Origin: Bimastos eiseni
Lineage: Eukaryota; Annelida; Clitellata; Crassiclitellata; Lumbricidae
Length of the DNA stretch: 64,000 nucleotides
Direction of reading: 5' to 3'
NCBI GenBank assembly: GCA_959347315.1
Contig: OY365811.1
Coordinates: 43,835,572-43,899,571, forward strand
In this document: positions 58,101 through 64,000 of the stretch, one piece after another
Numbering within the stretch: the stretch's first letter is position 1
How the letters are laid out: every line of letters begins with the position of its first letter
Program-made: the position numbers and the translations under genes
Notes under the pieces: model-generated
What the model was told of the DNA's origin: nothing
Database searches by the model: none
Seen by the model: the letters and a program-made list of their open reading frames with translations, nothing else

Positions 58101-61100
58101 TATGAAGAACCCATGGAATGCAAAACTCTAGACAAACTCAATTTGTCTGGTTTGGTATTCATCAAGGGTCGCGGACAAACCCCCCCTGACAAAACCCCCA
58201 CCTGACAAATCCCCTCTGACAAAACCCCCTAAGTAGGGCAAAACCTCCCCTAAGAATAAATTTTTGTTACTTTTTTACCTTTATTATTTAGAAACGTGTG
58301 TAGGCAATACTTTAAAGTCTGAAGTAAAGCATGTGTCATATTCATTCATTCATTCATTCATTCATTCATTCATTACAGAGATTTATATAGCGCTCCTTCA
58401 AGGCTACTACTCAGGAGCGCTCCCAACTTCAGCACGTTTAAAAAGAACAGTTTTAAGGCAAGTATAAAATGAGCCTGAGTGGCGACAAACGCAACGCCAA
58501 CGGGAGCGTGTTAAGAGCGAGGGGCCAACCACTGAGAAGGCACGATTCTGCTAGGTAGTTGTACGGGCAAATGGGACAATGAGCATGCGTCGCTCAGTAG
58601 AGCGTAGAGAGCGGCGACCCAATACACTCAAAGTAGAGTAACAGAGATCGCGAAGATAGGCACAGGCGAGACCTGGCAAGGACCGCCATACCAAAGAGAT
58701 GATACGGTATGAGATTCGCTGTTGGAGGGGAAGTCAGTGGAGCACATCCAGCATATAGCCGGATGCATGGCCAAATTTATTAATGCGTCCAACAAGACGT
58801 GCAGCAGAACGCAGGATCCGCTCCAGGCACCGCAAACGCCCAGCTGGAGGTCTGCATAGAGTGAACAACAGTAATCCAGTCGGGCAGTAATGAAGGCGTG
58901 AACAAGGGTAGCAGTGGCGTCTGGAGTTAGCGAGCGGGAAACAGTTCGAAGCTGACGCAACTGGTAGTCCTATGAATCACGGCAAAGACGGTGAATAAGA
59001 GATGCAAAGGTGAGCTCTTGGTCCAACATGACTGCAAGGTCCCGGACAACAGAGGAAAATGCAAAGAGGGGGAACTCAGCAGTAGTGGCAGTTAAATCAA
59101 GCTTCATAAGCTGCTAGCGAGTGCCCAGTCAGATAAATTGGGTTTTTGGGGATTGAGTCGCAGGCGGTTTCACGCCATCCAAGTATCGAAGGCATCCAGC
59201 ATTTGGCTCATTGCCCGAACAGCAGTAGTCATTAGAAGCCATGCAATGTAAGTAGGCTTGGACGTCATCAGCGTACAGGTGACCCAGCACAGCAGTGATA
59301 TTAAGGACAGAAGCAATCTCAGCAGTGTAGATGACATACAGAGGACATTGCACAGAGCCCTGAGGAAGGCCATAAGGGACAGACACCCACATGGACCTGA
59401 AAGACTCATGAACTACACAAATGGAGTCCTCCCTTGCAAATGACGCCAACCAGCTAAGAAAGTTACCAGACAGTCCAAATGAAATCTCCAACCGATTAAG
59501 CAAGATGTCATGATCGACAGTGTAAAAAGCGGCACTGACGTCAAACAAAGCCAGAAGAGTAAGCTGCGAATTATCGATAGCCCCATAAATGTCGGAAAGG
59601 AGACGGAGTAACAGCGTCTCGGTAGAATGACCCTTCCGAAAGCCGGATTGGCGTTACGGAAGCAACTATTAGTCAACTCTAAATAAGCAGTGAGCTGGTA
59701 GGCGACTATCTTTCCAATTATTTTCGATATGAATGTGACATTTGCAATTGGTCGAAAATTGGCAGGGTCAGATGATGTCCACCGTTCTTGAGGATAGGAA
59801 TCAGAATTGAGCGCTTCTGAGACGGGGGTAGAGCTCCGTCCTGCATAGATCGGTTGCAGATGAAGGTTAGAAACGTGTAGTTTCAAGTGTGTCATTTCAA
59901 AGTCGGATGGGGTCACTCATGTATCGTCGTCCAATAGTTAAATACCAAACAATTAATTAGTTCTTTAGTCTTTTTGTTGTCAATGTATGATAGGTCTATG
60001 TACACTGAAGGCACTCTGTGACACGGCTTTTCAGGTGAGTCTATGCAGAGTGTATGTGTGTTATATGTGACACGATATCTTAGACCAGAGGCATCAATCC
60101 TCCTCGAACAGATGGAGGCAAACACCCTGGTTCCAAGTGTCAGGTAGTCAAGATATCCTCCCTAAGACTCAACAAAATACCCCCTCGCCCACTAGCTCGA
60201 CGAGTCTGAGTTAGACTAATAGTCGTACTGAGTGTAAATTGTAATGTTGTGCATACTTTGTTAGTAGTGTCAGTTATTTATGGTATGGCTTCTAATTGCA
60301 GAAGCTAGTTAGGGCAAGAGGGTGGGGGGAGGTTGTCCGGGGGGTTAATTTCCTGCCTAAAACAGAGGGGGATTATGTCAGAGGGTTTTTTGTCAGAGGG
60401 GAGTTTTGTCCTACACCCATTCATCAACAGGTCCTGAGCTTGATTTCGCTCTCCTCTTTGCAAAGTTCCCATTCTTCTCTTTCTCGTCTAGTGCTCGGAA
60501 TCTTGCTGTCAGCCCTTGTATCGTATTGTATTTAAGCATTCTTTTAAAGCGCCTCTACTAGCGTGAATCGTTGTTCAGAACTGCTCCAAGTGCGCAAGAC
60601 CCCTTAAGTTGATCAAACATAAAGGCAGCCATGCAACAGAATCTATGAAAGTGTTCTATCAGTCAAGCAGCTGCTTTGAGTACTGACTGAAGGGAGGAGA
60701 GAAGACCAATGAGAAGGGAATTGCAGTAGTCAATTCGAGAACATATAAAAGCATGAGCTAAAGTGGTGAAAGTGGAGGAGGATACAGAACAACAAATGAC
60801 CCGGAGACATCTCACATGCTCCTCTCATTTTCATTCAAGGTGAAAATACCTAAAACTGAAAAACTGAGTTTGTGACACTGAGTAGGCAACACTGAATAAG
60901 AGAAACAGAGCATGTGACACTGAGTAGAAGACACTGAGTAGGCAACACTGAGCAGCTCTGACAAATGTAATGTAACGTAATGGAGCACTTATATGGTGCC
61001 ACTCGAAACAGAGGCGCTCACGACTCAACACAAAGCTAAACAGAAAAGAAGGAAAGTCTTCAAGCGCTTCCAGAAGGCAGCAGTGGAAAAAGAGAGAGAG

Positions 61101-61667
61101 CAGCTCCTTCCAAAGAGGAAGTGGAGGCTGTTTCAGCTGGTGGGATCCATGTTGGCATATGTGACTTGAATGTCTGGCACATTTTGCATTTTAAAAGAAA
61201 CTAAAAAACAAAAACAGTTGGTTAGACTCCTCATGCAATTGAGGCAGTTTGTGCCAAGAATGATAAAGTTAAGAGTCTCAGTCGTACTACAGCCCATGTC
61301 ACCACTCCTAATAACATCTATGCAGAAAATGTTTGATATTTATCTACCCTGAATTATTGTTGCAGAAAGCTCACATACTCAGGATCATGAATTAGAAGAA
61401 GAAGTACCTTGAGATGATGAGATCGGCTCCAGCGATAGCAGCAGCCGCCATGGACTGTTGTCAAAAGGAGGAATCGTGGATCCATGCAGCGTCATTGGCT
61501 CCTCTAGAACTAGCTTCTGATCAACAATATGAACAGCAGATTCACAATTGATTGACTCAGATTCTTTGGAAGGAGCTTCTCTCTCTCTCTTTCTCCCTTT
61601 CTCTCTCTTTCTGTCTGTCTCTCTCTCTGCCCCTCTCTATCTCTGTCTCTCTCTGTTCCTCTCTCTC

Positions 61668-61715
<48 letters not shown>

Positions 61716-62518
61716 CTGCTGCCTTCCGGAAATGCTTGAAGACTTTCCTTTTTTCTGTTTAGCTTTGTGTTGAGTCATGAGAGCCTCTGATTCGAGTGGT
61801 GCTATATAAGTGCTCCATTACATTACATTAACAATAAAATAATGTTAGAACCAGCATGAACTCCTCATCTCCTTCTCAATTGCAGATATCCATCATACCC
61901 TTTTTCTGGTTTCTCTGATTCTCCATGGATTTCGACCTAGGCCTTATCCCATGGATAATGAGTTTTAATTATATTTACTTCACCCTAAATGATGACCATT
62001 GACTTAGGTCTTCAGAGATTATGATAACAATGCTATAGATTAGATTGGAAAATAGCTGTCATGGCAAATGCATTATCAATGGACAGTGGAATCAATGCAA
62101 GAGTGGATTTAGAATTAGTTAATGGAAGAAGAAGAAGGATCACCTACTGTATGCCTCAATGCCTATCAGTGTGTCATACAATCAGTCAGTCCCTGCAGGC
62201 CACATGAATCATATCCATAAATTGATTGACAGACATATGGAATGTAGCAGACATGGACAGATCATTAGAGGATTGATTGATGATTGACAAATGTATGTAA
62301 AGGTAGAGCTAGGAATTAACAGACAATGTACGGAATGGTTTAGCAATGTATTGACGGATTCTGAACAGTGTACAAAAGAATTTACTACGAATAATGCATG
62401 AAACACCTGTGCATCAATTCCACTAAGATCAGCCTCATCTTCTACGTAGGGTCCACTGCAGCAGTCATCAGAAGTGTGCATTTCTTTCAGCAATGGGTTA
62501 ACAGAAGCAAATTCATTC
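31916..62518 (-). CDS. SHOC1: SHOC1/ZIP2-type XPF-like meiotic crossover protein, about 25 exons
   Basis: SHOC1 (yeast Zip2) is a nuclear meiotic protein with an inactive XPF-like nuclease fold that works with SPO16 and TEX11 on recombination intermediates. Exons, 5' to 3': 62407-62518, 61408-61555, 57283-57450, 56514-56709, 52059-52168, 51638-51955, 51176-51328, 50602-50919, 49823-50002, (49393-49408), 47741-47988, 44180-44332, 43624-43749, 43465-43521, 42863-42916, gap, 40514-40680, 40179-40320, 37257-37505, 36864-36954, 36482-36610, 36039-36082, 35065-35170, 33071-34253, 31916-32052. Phases agree except around the gap. Family marks: LLRLIEETAHPFL, CVHCLVSAREHL, CYLVASNHL, CWILLLT, IRQIASDAL, FLLSVPSLNSISAQMFL and the tail KKRKLTFERDD/GQTKLKFI. 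The XPF ERK motif is absent (IIIEDL). About 1,500 residues recovered; the start codon is probably upstream. Assignment rests on remembered family features, not a search. Confidence 0.8.
32650..32950. mobile_element. TIR element (family A), copy 3, in the last SHOC1 intron
   Basis: TTAGGCTGTCAACAGGTACC at the left and CATTTTTTGACAGCCTTAA at the right, with the same CGGGTACCC-rich interior as the other two copies. Confidence 0.65.
33071..34253 (-). CDS. SHOC1: SHOC1 large exon: disordered C-terminal region
   Basis: Acceptor aatttccag|ACG, donor CACT|gtaagt (strong). 394 codons of low-complexity Ser/Thr/Asn/Asp-rich sequence starting TFLEFRESVGEIFLILKHA. The open frame runs on 10 codons past the donor, which would give an alternative end if unspliced. 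Confidence 0.85.
35065..35170 (-). CDS. SHOC1: SHOC1 exon: helix-hairpin-helix, continued
   Basis: Acceptor ttctgcag|T, donor CATGCAG|gtaatt. Encodes AQMFLRIGSLKTLLTISKSE then SMPIKIMQ, like VAQLMLNRAPSLHWVLLATL and the following VPEKVLK. Confidence 0.85.
35278..35608. repeat. 47-bp minisatellite
   Basis: About seven copies of a 47-bp unit (GAGCAAGGTCGTAGGGTCAG, then AATCCTCCGGGAGGGATGG), in a SHOC1 intron. Confidence 0.85.
36039..36082 (-). CDS. SHOC1: SHOC1 44-nt exon: helix-hairpin-helix start
   Basis: Acceptor gttctacag|GAC, donor AATCAG|gtttgt. Encodes DESFLLSVPSLNSI, equal to the EEMYLLNFPCINPL block of vertebrate SHOC1. Confidence 0.85.
36482..36610 (-). CDS. SHOC1: SHOC1 exon: IRQIASDAL
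   Basis: Acceptor tgttatag|ATC, donor ACTCAG|gtactt. The correct frame encodes IIFCHSYNSMAMRIRQIASD; the longer open frame here is wrong. The block matches the EETALIIRQIAD segment of the family. Confidence 0.85.
36864..36954 (-). CDS. SHOC1: SHOC1 exon: XPF-like fold, continued
   Basis: Acceptor tcttgcag|G, donor ATCAAG|gtaaga. Encodes SDLYSGNVIINISKLQASFG and VLAKPDFQIK, like the LALVYAALVSFGLKSEELDVK strand of vertebrate SHOC1. Confidence 0.85.
37257..37505 (-). CDS. SHOC1: SHOC1 exon: XPF-like nuclease fold
   Basis: Acceptor tgtcgtag|G, donor CATTC|gtgagc. Encodes YNVVVTDRDYARLMISGYF, NTVIIIEDLMVLQRK, LVMRVSGLKQKSLACWILLL. The ERKxxxD nuclease motif is replaced by EDL, as expected of the catalytically dead SHOC1 fold. 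Confidence 0.87.
37506..39004. other. SHOC1 intron; only repeat fragments seen
   Basis: 37870-38150 looks like an old retroelement remnant without a clear frame. 38190-38420 has a G-run and GGAGGCAAATGCCTCC similar to 7560-7590. No exon recognised. Confidence 0.4.
39005..39994. mobile_element. hAT-type non-autonomous element with perfect 8-bp target duplication
   Basis: Ends CAGGGCTCGAAAT and ATTTCGAGCATTG are inverted repeats, and AATGTACA flanks both sides exactly (38997-39004, 39995-40002). No transposase ORF; 990 bp; in the SHOC1 intron between the 37257-37505 and 40179-40320 exons. Confidence 0.8.
40179..40320 (-). CDS. SHOC1: SHOC1 exon
   Basis: Acceptor tatccacag|AA, donor GACGAG|gttagg. 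Encodes DENDDEVVIWRSCLQQISI and HEELIHLLETR. Phase joins the next exon as ETRYNVVV. Confidence 0.8.
40514..40680 (-). CDS. SHOC1: SHOC1 exon: helicase-like domain
   Basis: Acceptor ctctccag|A, donor GACAATG|gtacga. Encodes CDAYNCYLVASNHLTEDSPW and TDFDLVIEYSSS, then CLLVKVPFVGL, matching the strand-turn pattern of SHOC1 (VVVHNQHI..DFPW..FSVVVEY..C..LNIPYIAF). Confidence 0.85.
40780..41840 (+). mobile_element. LINE fragment, decayed
   Basis: Plus-strand frames give reverse transcriptase pieces: YTVGIFIDIATAFDAVNRR, LDWFKSYLSNRSQYVSCNGV, then broken C-terminal pieces. The 3' part has the TCCCTTAAGGGTTTT block also seen at 49060. Confidence 0.65.
41960..42240 (+). mobile_element. LINE/SINE 3'-end fragment with (AATG)n tail
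   Basis: GTCCCTCGCTCTGGAACACG and GCTATATAAATTTTCGTAATGAATGAAT; the same 3' end occurs at 62590-63025 (plus) and 58345-58620 (minus). Confidence 0.6.
42248..42610 (-). mobile_element. LINE 3'-end fragment, GTATT tail
   Basis: Starts with GTATTGTATTGTATT; the minus strand encodes LFHVVSPLLWKDIPSPKFKS, the usual C-terminal block of CR1/L2-like LINEs. Related ends lie at 920 and 60525. Confidence 0.55.
42612..42785. repeat. Inverted repeat with telomere-like CCCTAACCC core
   Basis: GGCAATTTGTAAAACCCTAA is matched in inverse orientation by TAGGGTTTTACAAATTGC. Between them are CCCTAACCCT-like units. A further arm (AAACCAGGCATTTTACAAAA / TGTCTGGTTTCAC) makes a large hairpin. Confidence 0.65.
42863..42916 (-). 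CDS. SHOC1: SHOC1 exon, tentative
   Basis: Acceptor tctttgcag|AT. Encodes DVLDGWIQSLMTAFDNRG, comparable with the helix before the helicase-like strand. The 3' border is not clear, and the following segment (about 60 residues in the family) was not found. Confidence 0.4.
43465..43521 (-). CDS. SHOC1: SHOC1 exon
   Basis: Acceptor tcctcccag|AA. Encodes EVQMHVYNQRIVSEGPDVR. Donor CGAG|gtccct is used here for phase; an attractive alternative donor lies upstream at ATC|gtgagt (43490). Confidence 0.55.
43624..43749 (-). CDS. SHOC1: SHOC1 exon
   Basis: Acceptor aacatacag|CA, donor TCAAAG|gtaagc. Encodes a Ser/Gln-rich linker then NMPISVNLFKNRFQVK. Confidence 0.75.
44180..44332 (-). CDS. SHOC1: SHOC1 exon: CVHCLVSAREHL segment
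   Basis: Acceptor tattgcag|AT, donor TAGGCG|gtaagc; phase fits 47741-47988 directly. Encodes LKMDLLRAAICVHCLVSARE then HSSLSSATHVLSMM, like the AALLHLLVTVRD...ALGYLS helices of SHOC1. Confidence 0.85.
44300..44558. repeat. 64-bp tandem repeat copying a SHOC1 splice acceptor
   Basis: Four copies of a 64-bp unit containing CATCTTCAGCTGAACATCAA, CATCTGCAAT and ACCAATTGAACTG. The lowest copy is the acceptor and start of exon 44180-44332. The others repeat the exon start and, partly, the CAG acceptor on the minus strand. Confidence 0.85.
44638..45149. mobile_element. TIR element with GGACAAAAGCC ends (family C), short copy
   Basis: GAGTGTAGGACAAAAGCCCC at the left and GGCTTTTGTCCGTTCCCC at the right, with extra inverted GGACAAAAGCCCCC subrepeats at both ends. 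A relative at 58166-60418 has a 9-bp target duplication. Confidence 0.65.
45530..45740 (+). mobile_element. LINE 3'-end fragment
   Basis: Contains CATTAAAGGTGCGCTATATA then AATGAATAAATAA, the same tail type as 41960-42240. Partial copy only. Confidence 0.45.
46090..46133. repeat. (ATT)n microsatellite
   Basis: About 14 ATT units in a SHOC1 intron. Confidence 0.9.
46806..47527. mobile_element. TIR element with GAGCTGTACCGAT ends
   Basis: AGAGCTGTACCGATATCGC at the left and CGATTAATCGGTACAGCTC at the right, both followed inward by several CCGATTAT/ATAATCGG subrepeats. No ORF; target duplication not recognisable. A fragment is at 21685-21800. Confidence 0.6.
47741..47988 (-). CDS. SHOC1: SHOC1 exon: helicase-like helical segment
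   Basis: Acceptor tttggcag|T, donor TCAATG|gttagt. Encodes FECLLRLIEETAHPFLVLLK and NLLQSNVMSFIVKQQQ, aligning with the LLEAAATPVLK and FLLKEQEK region of vertebrate SHOC1. Confidence 0.85.
48011..49362. repeat. (GTAT)n arrays with embedded LINE fragments
   Basis: Long GTAT arrays with interspersed TACAGT, 48011-48140, 48285-48850 and 49170-49362. Between them sit a LINE 3' fragment (48140-48285, minus strand VGPRVWNNLPSDLRS) and another (48930-49165). The Tyr/Met/Cys/Val and His/Thr/Tyr/Ile-rich open frames are artefacts. Confidence 0.9.
49443..49705. repeat. 31-bp minisatellite
   Basis: About eight copies of a unit starting CCCTATCAGTGTCACCAACT and ending GTAACCATAAT, in a SHOC1 intron. 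Confidence 0.9.
49823..50002 (-). CDS. SHOC1: SHOC1 exon, 3' border uncertain
   Basis: Acceptor ttgcccag|CA is clear. Encodes Ser-rich sequence ending SNDIVYLSASTVIN. The proposed donor AATG|gttgaa is weak. A 16-nt micro-exon at 49393-49408 (tcacag|TATTTG...AAAAG|gtgaat) would restore the phase for the next exon. Confidence 0.55.
50602..50919 (-). CDS. SHOC1: SHOC1 exon with DPLDQFLMLR
   Basis: Acceptor tttcttttccag|AT, donor ATGCAG|gtctgc. Encodes LWDQLDPLDQFLMLRKAPPP, a DPLxxFxMLR block like that before the helicase-like part of SHOC1/XPF-like proteins. A Pro/Ala/Ser-rich tail follows. Confidence 0.8.
51176..51328 (-). CDS. SHOC1: SHOC1 exon, low complexity
   Basis: Acceptor gccaaag|TT, donor CACAAA|gtaagt (strong). 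Encodes Glu-, Thr- and Ser-rich sequence ending GQTVEILQQRNTQ. Confidence 0.75.
51638..51955 (-). CDS. SHOC1: SHOC1 exon with 39-bp coding repeat
   Basis: Acceptor tgctgcag|AA, donor CGAAAG|gtactt. Encodes low-complexity sequence including three tandem copies of a 13-residue unit (MAATERHSMEPVM), from a 39-bp repeat at 51691-51807. Confidence 0.75.
52059..52168 (-). CDS. SHOC1: SHOC1 exon
   Basis: Acceptor tggattag|T, donor TGAGAG|gtaggc. Encodes FQLNKVSEVEEVEMSG and LLWQNEKYFDEIQLLAL. It lies between the 40-bp minisatellite and the next exon. Confidence 0.75.
52221..52330 (-). mobile_element. 110-bp Helitron-like mini-element
   Basis: Minus strand starts A|TCTATATAATTGC and ends with hairpin CCCGTGATTTTTCACGGG, then TTAACAGCTAG|T. 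TC start, hairpin, CTAG end and A/T insertion site all fit Helitrons. It is between the 40-bp minisatellite and a SHOC1 exon. Confidence 0.65.
52491..56378. repeat. 3.9 kb minisatellite, 40-bp unit, about 97 copies
   Basis: Unit TCTCTAGCTTCTTTTGAACA followed by CACCTCAGCCCCTATCATCT. Two main unit types differ at the end (CCCTATCATCT against TCTATCCTCT), with rarer variants (GAACC, AACCTCAG, TCTAACTT). Strongly pyrimidine-rich; it fills most of one SHOC1 intron. Confidence 0.97.
56514..56709 (-). CDS. SHOC1: SHOC1 exon
   Basis: Acceptor tccttag|GC, donor CTGCG|gtttgt. Encodes REPFLLLESPLLRS, CHAFPCLSYFSLEE, an acidic run and LLMLCEQPSDLR. A 37-bp piece is duplicated upstream at 56764-56800. 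Confidence 0.75.
56764..56800 (-). pseudogene. 37-bp duplicate of a SHOC1 exon segment
   Basis: ATGGCAGCGTGGATCAGTTG and the next 17 bp are identical to 56627-56663 inside the SHOC1 exon 56514-56709, in the same orientation. No splice sites at its edges. Confidence 0.85.
57283..57450 (-). CDS. SHOC1: SHOC1 exon
   Basis: Acceptor tatcttcag|TG, donor TTCTGG|gttgag. Encodes HREELINCAAEVETEEL and YADDQLSFISMNQFLG. The YADD here is not a reverse transcriptase motif. Confidence 0.7.
57574..57775. repeat. About 72-bp tandem repeat, three copies
   Basis: Units contain TTTCTATTTAATGCAAATGT, ATTAATACATATTCAATG and GCAGTTAC. Non-coding, in a SHOC1 intron. Confidence 0.85.
58166..60418. mobile_element. 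TIR element (family C) with perfect 9-bp target duplication
   Basis: Ends GGGTCGCGGACAAACCCCCC and GGGGAGTTTTGTCCTACACCC are inverted repeats. ATTCATCAA flanks both sides exactly (58157-58165, 60419-60427). A 9-bp duplication suggests a Mutator-like superfamily (inference). The middle is a LINE. Confidence 0.75.
58345..59930 (-). mobile_element. LINE with reverse transcriptase remnants
   Basis: Starts with an (ATTC)n tail and GCGCTCCTTCAAGGCTACTA. The minus strand encodes PANFRPIANVTFISKIIGKI, FDVSAAFYTVDHDILLNRL, GLPQGSVQCPLYVIYTAEI and LYADDVQAYLHC (YADD active site). Several frameshifts. It lies inside family C element 58166-60418. Confidence 0.8.
60525..61170 (-). mobile_element. LINE 3'-end fragments
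   Basis: GTATCGTATTGTATTTAAGC tail at the left; a second short tail at 60965 (AATGTAATGTAACGTAATGG). The 60960-61170 part is repeated in inverse orientation at 61715-61830. Confidence 0.5.
61408..61555 (-). CDS. SHOC1: SHOC1 exon
   Basis: Encodes SINCESAVHIVDQKLVLEE then FDNSPWRLLLSLEP. Donor CTCAAG|gtactt; acceptor aatctgag|TCA is weak but gives the right phase. Confidence 0.6.
61577..61712. repeat. (TC)n-rich low-complexity tract
   Basis: Almost pure CT with the simple units CTCT and CTTT. It is just upstream (minus sense) of SHOC1 exon 61408-61555. LSLSLS/RERERE open frames are artefacts. Confidence 0.9.
61713..61830 (+). mobile_element. LINE 3'-end fragment
   Basis: GAAGACTTTCCTTTTTTCTG through GGTGCTATATAAGTGCTCCA and a CATTACATTAAC tail, the inverse copy of 60960-61170. 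Confidence 0.5.
62407..62518 (-). CDS. SHOC1: SHOC1 exon near the 5' end
   Basis: Acceptor catacag|G, donor GCACAG|gtgttt. Encodes NEFASVNPLLKEMHTSDD and GPYVEDEADLSGIDAQ. The phase-2 start shows that an earlier coding exon exists. Confidence 0.6.
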
Positions 62519-62589
62519 CTGTATGAATCAAAACAGACAATGGTCAAAATGGCTAAAGAACATCACAAGCAACAACAACACAACAGAGT

Positions 62590-63025
62590 CCAAGCATAAT
62601 GGCTTGCTGCATGTCTTGTCGGGCGCATTCCGAAATTTGGCCATGTCTCCGGCTGGCTATATGCAGGTTCCCCTCCAGCAGCGAATCTCGTACCATATCA
62701 TTGCATTTGTCTGGGGGTCCTTGCTGGGTCTCGCCCTGCCTAACTTCGCGATCTCTGCTACTCTAAGTGTACAGGGGCGCTGCTCTCTCCGCTCTACTGA
62801 GCAAGGCTTACTCAATGTTCCATTTGTCCGCACAACTACTAAACAAAATCGTGCCTTCTCAGTGGAACACGCTCCCATTGGCGTTGTCGCCAAGAGTCCA
62901 CTCTATGACCTTTTATTTTCGCCTTAAAACTGTTATTTTTAGCCATGCCGGGGTTGGGAGCGCTACTGAGTAGTAGCCTTGAAGGTGCGCTAAGTAAATC
63001 TTCGTAATGAATGAATGAATGAACA
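62590..63025 (+). mobile_element. LINE 3'-end fragment with (AATG)n tail
   Basis: CAGTGGAACACGCTCCCATT, then GGAGCGCTACTGAGTAGTAG and AATGAATGAATG. Same family as 41960-42240 and the minus copy at 58345. In the intron 5' of the first recovered SHOC1 exon. Confidence 0.6.
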
Positions 63026-63780
63026 AAAGTATCTTTGTTAAATTGACCAACAAATAAATTCCACTAATTTGAGTTGCTTTCGTTTAGTTAAATCCATTTC
63101 ATCAAAAACCTTTCTGCTCTCCTCCCTTGAACAATCTTTAGCCAGACAACTATTTCCTAAAAGTCAAGAAACTGGTGAACCGGCTAATAATTTGTGACCG
63201 GCTGCCAGAATAAGTACTAGACCTGGGGTTTTGACATTTTAGCATATCTATGTTCGTCTTTAAAGCCACACCATAACGTGAAAATTCATAAAGATATCTT
63301 ATACCATTCCACAGATATGCACTTTTGAACGAGGCATGGCGAAAAGCGTCAATTTCGAGAAAATTGACCATGAAAAGTTGCTATACTATAAAATGCAATT
63401 AATTAAAATCTGTCAAGTGTTGCAGATGAAACTCTGCAGATCAGTCATAATGTATTGATGAATGTTATTAGTAAATAACACTATGCTACACTTTTGCAAT
63501 TGTTTGTTTTACCTCAGGCTGCCTTGATAAGTAAAAAATATTACCTAGTTGTGACATACCCACTTATGATGCCTTTTACCTAACATTTAATTATTTCATT
63601 TTTGGAACAAAATAGTAAAAAATTAGTCTTATGCCATGATTTTGAAGTTCAACATCAATTATATCCAAAACAACAATAAAACATTTTTTCATAAAAAGTC
63701 ATTTTCAACACAAAAATTGAAATAACTCCATAATTAGCATTCCCACAAATGGTACCTTTTCTGCCAGCCGGTTACATTTA

Positions 63781-63876
63781 GCAGTAGTGGTTTGTCCGTT
63801 GCAATTTCTGCAAATTTTTGATGACAGAATCTATGCAACCGAATCGACTGATAGCAAAGTTGAACACTTCAATTAG
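63781..63876 (-). other. Possible further 5' exon
   Basis: A good acceptor (tcagctctcttttgcag|CTA) is followed by an open stretch encoding LIEVFNFAISRFGCIDSVIK then NLQKLQ. No clear donor was found before the TAA at 63781. It may be an upstream SHOC1 exon or belong to another gene. Confidence 0.3.
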
Positions 63877-64000
63877 CTGCAAAAGAGAGCTGAAGGAGAA
63901 GAAGAAAAAGAAACTTGAAAGTCAGCAGAAAATTAATTCATACTTAAATATCATTGTCTCTGAACTAGTGGTCTGGTCAAAGAAAGGGTCTGAAACAACA

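Overview
The window is nuclear DNA of an animal (metazoan). It has spliced genes with GT-AG introns, animal-specific genes, LINEs, hAT-type and Helitron-like elements, a tRNA-derived SINE and many minisatellites. The taxon cannot be fixed from sequence alone; an invertebrate is likely. Three multi-exon genes were assembled by hand from splice signals, codon phase and resemblance to known families. Almost none of the other long open frames is coding.

Layout. (1) 1-5.2 kb, minus strand: the 5' half of a LARGE-type glycosyltransferase gene (signal anchor, coiled-coil stem, start of the first glycosyltransferase domain). It runs off the left edge. (2) 5.2-12.5 kb: non-coding. It includes a 2.6 kb Helitron-like element carrying a 1.7 kb CTGT/CCTG array. 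(3) 12.5-22.4 kb, plus strand: a complete eight-exon CRK adaptor gene (SH2-SH3-SH3, 276 aa). Its third intron holds nested transposons, one of which carries a copy of LARGE exon 2. (4) 22.4-31.9 kb: a transposon graveyard with an element nest five insertions deep. (5) 31.9-62.5 kb, minus strand: a long gene for a SHOC1/ZIP2-type (XPF-like) meiotic protein, about 25 exons, ending in a basic C-terminal tail typical of SHOC1. Its introns hold a 3.9 kb 40-bp minisatellite, a 110-bp Helitron-like element, LINEs and TIR elements. (6) 62.5-64 kb: probably the 5' end of the same gene plus a LINE fragment.

The three genes have unrelated jobs: alpha-dystroglycan-type glycosylation in the Golgi, tyrosine-kinase signalling, and meiotic crossover formation. 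LARGE and CRK are divergent; CRK and SHOC1 are convergent. The most notable biology is genomic. A Helitron-like element appears to have copied a piece of LARGE (exon 2, flanking introns, part of exon 3) into a CRK intron, where it lies antisense to CRK. No new operon-like or defence system was seen.
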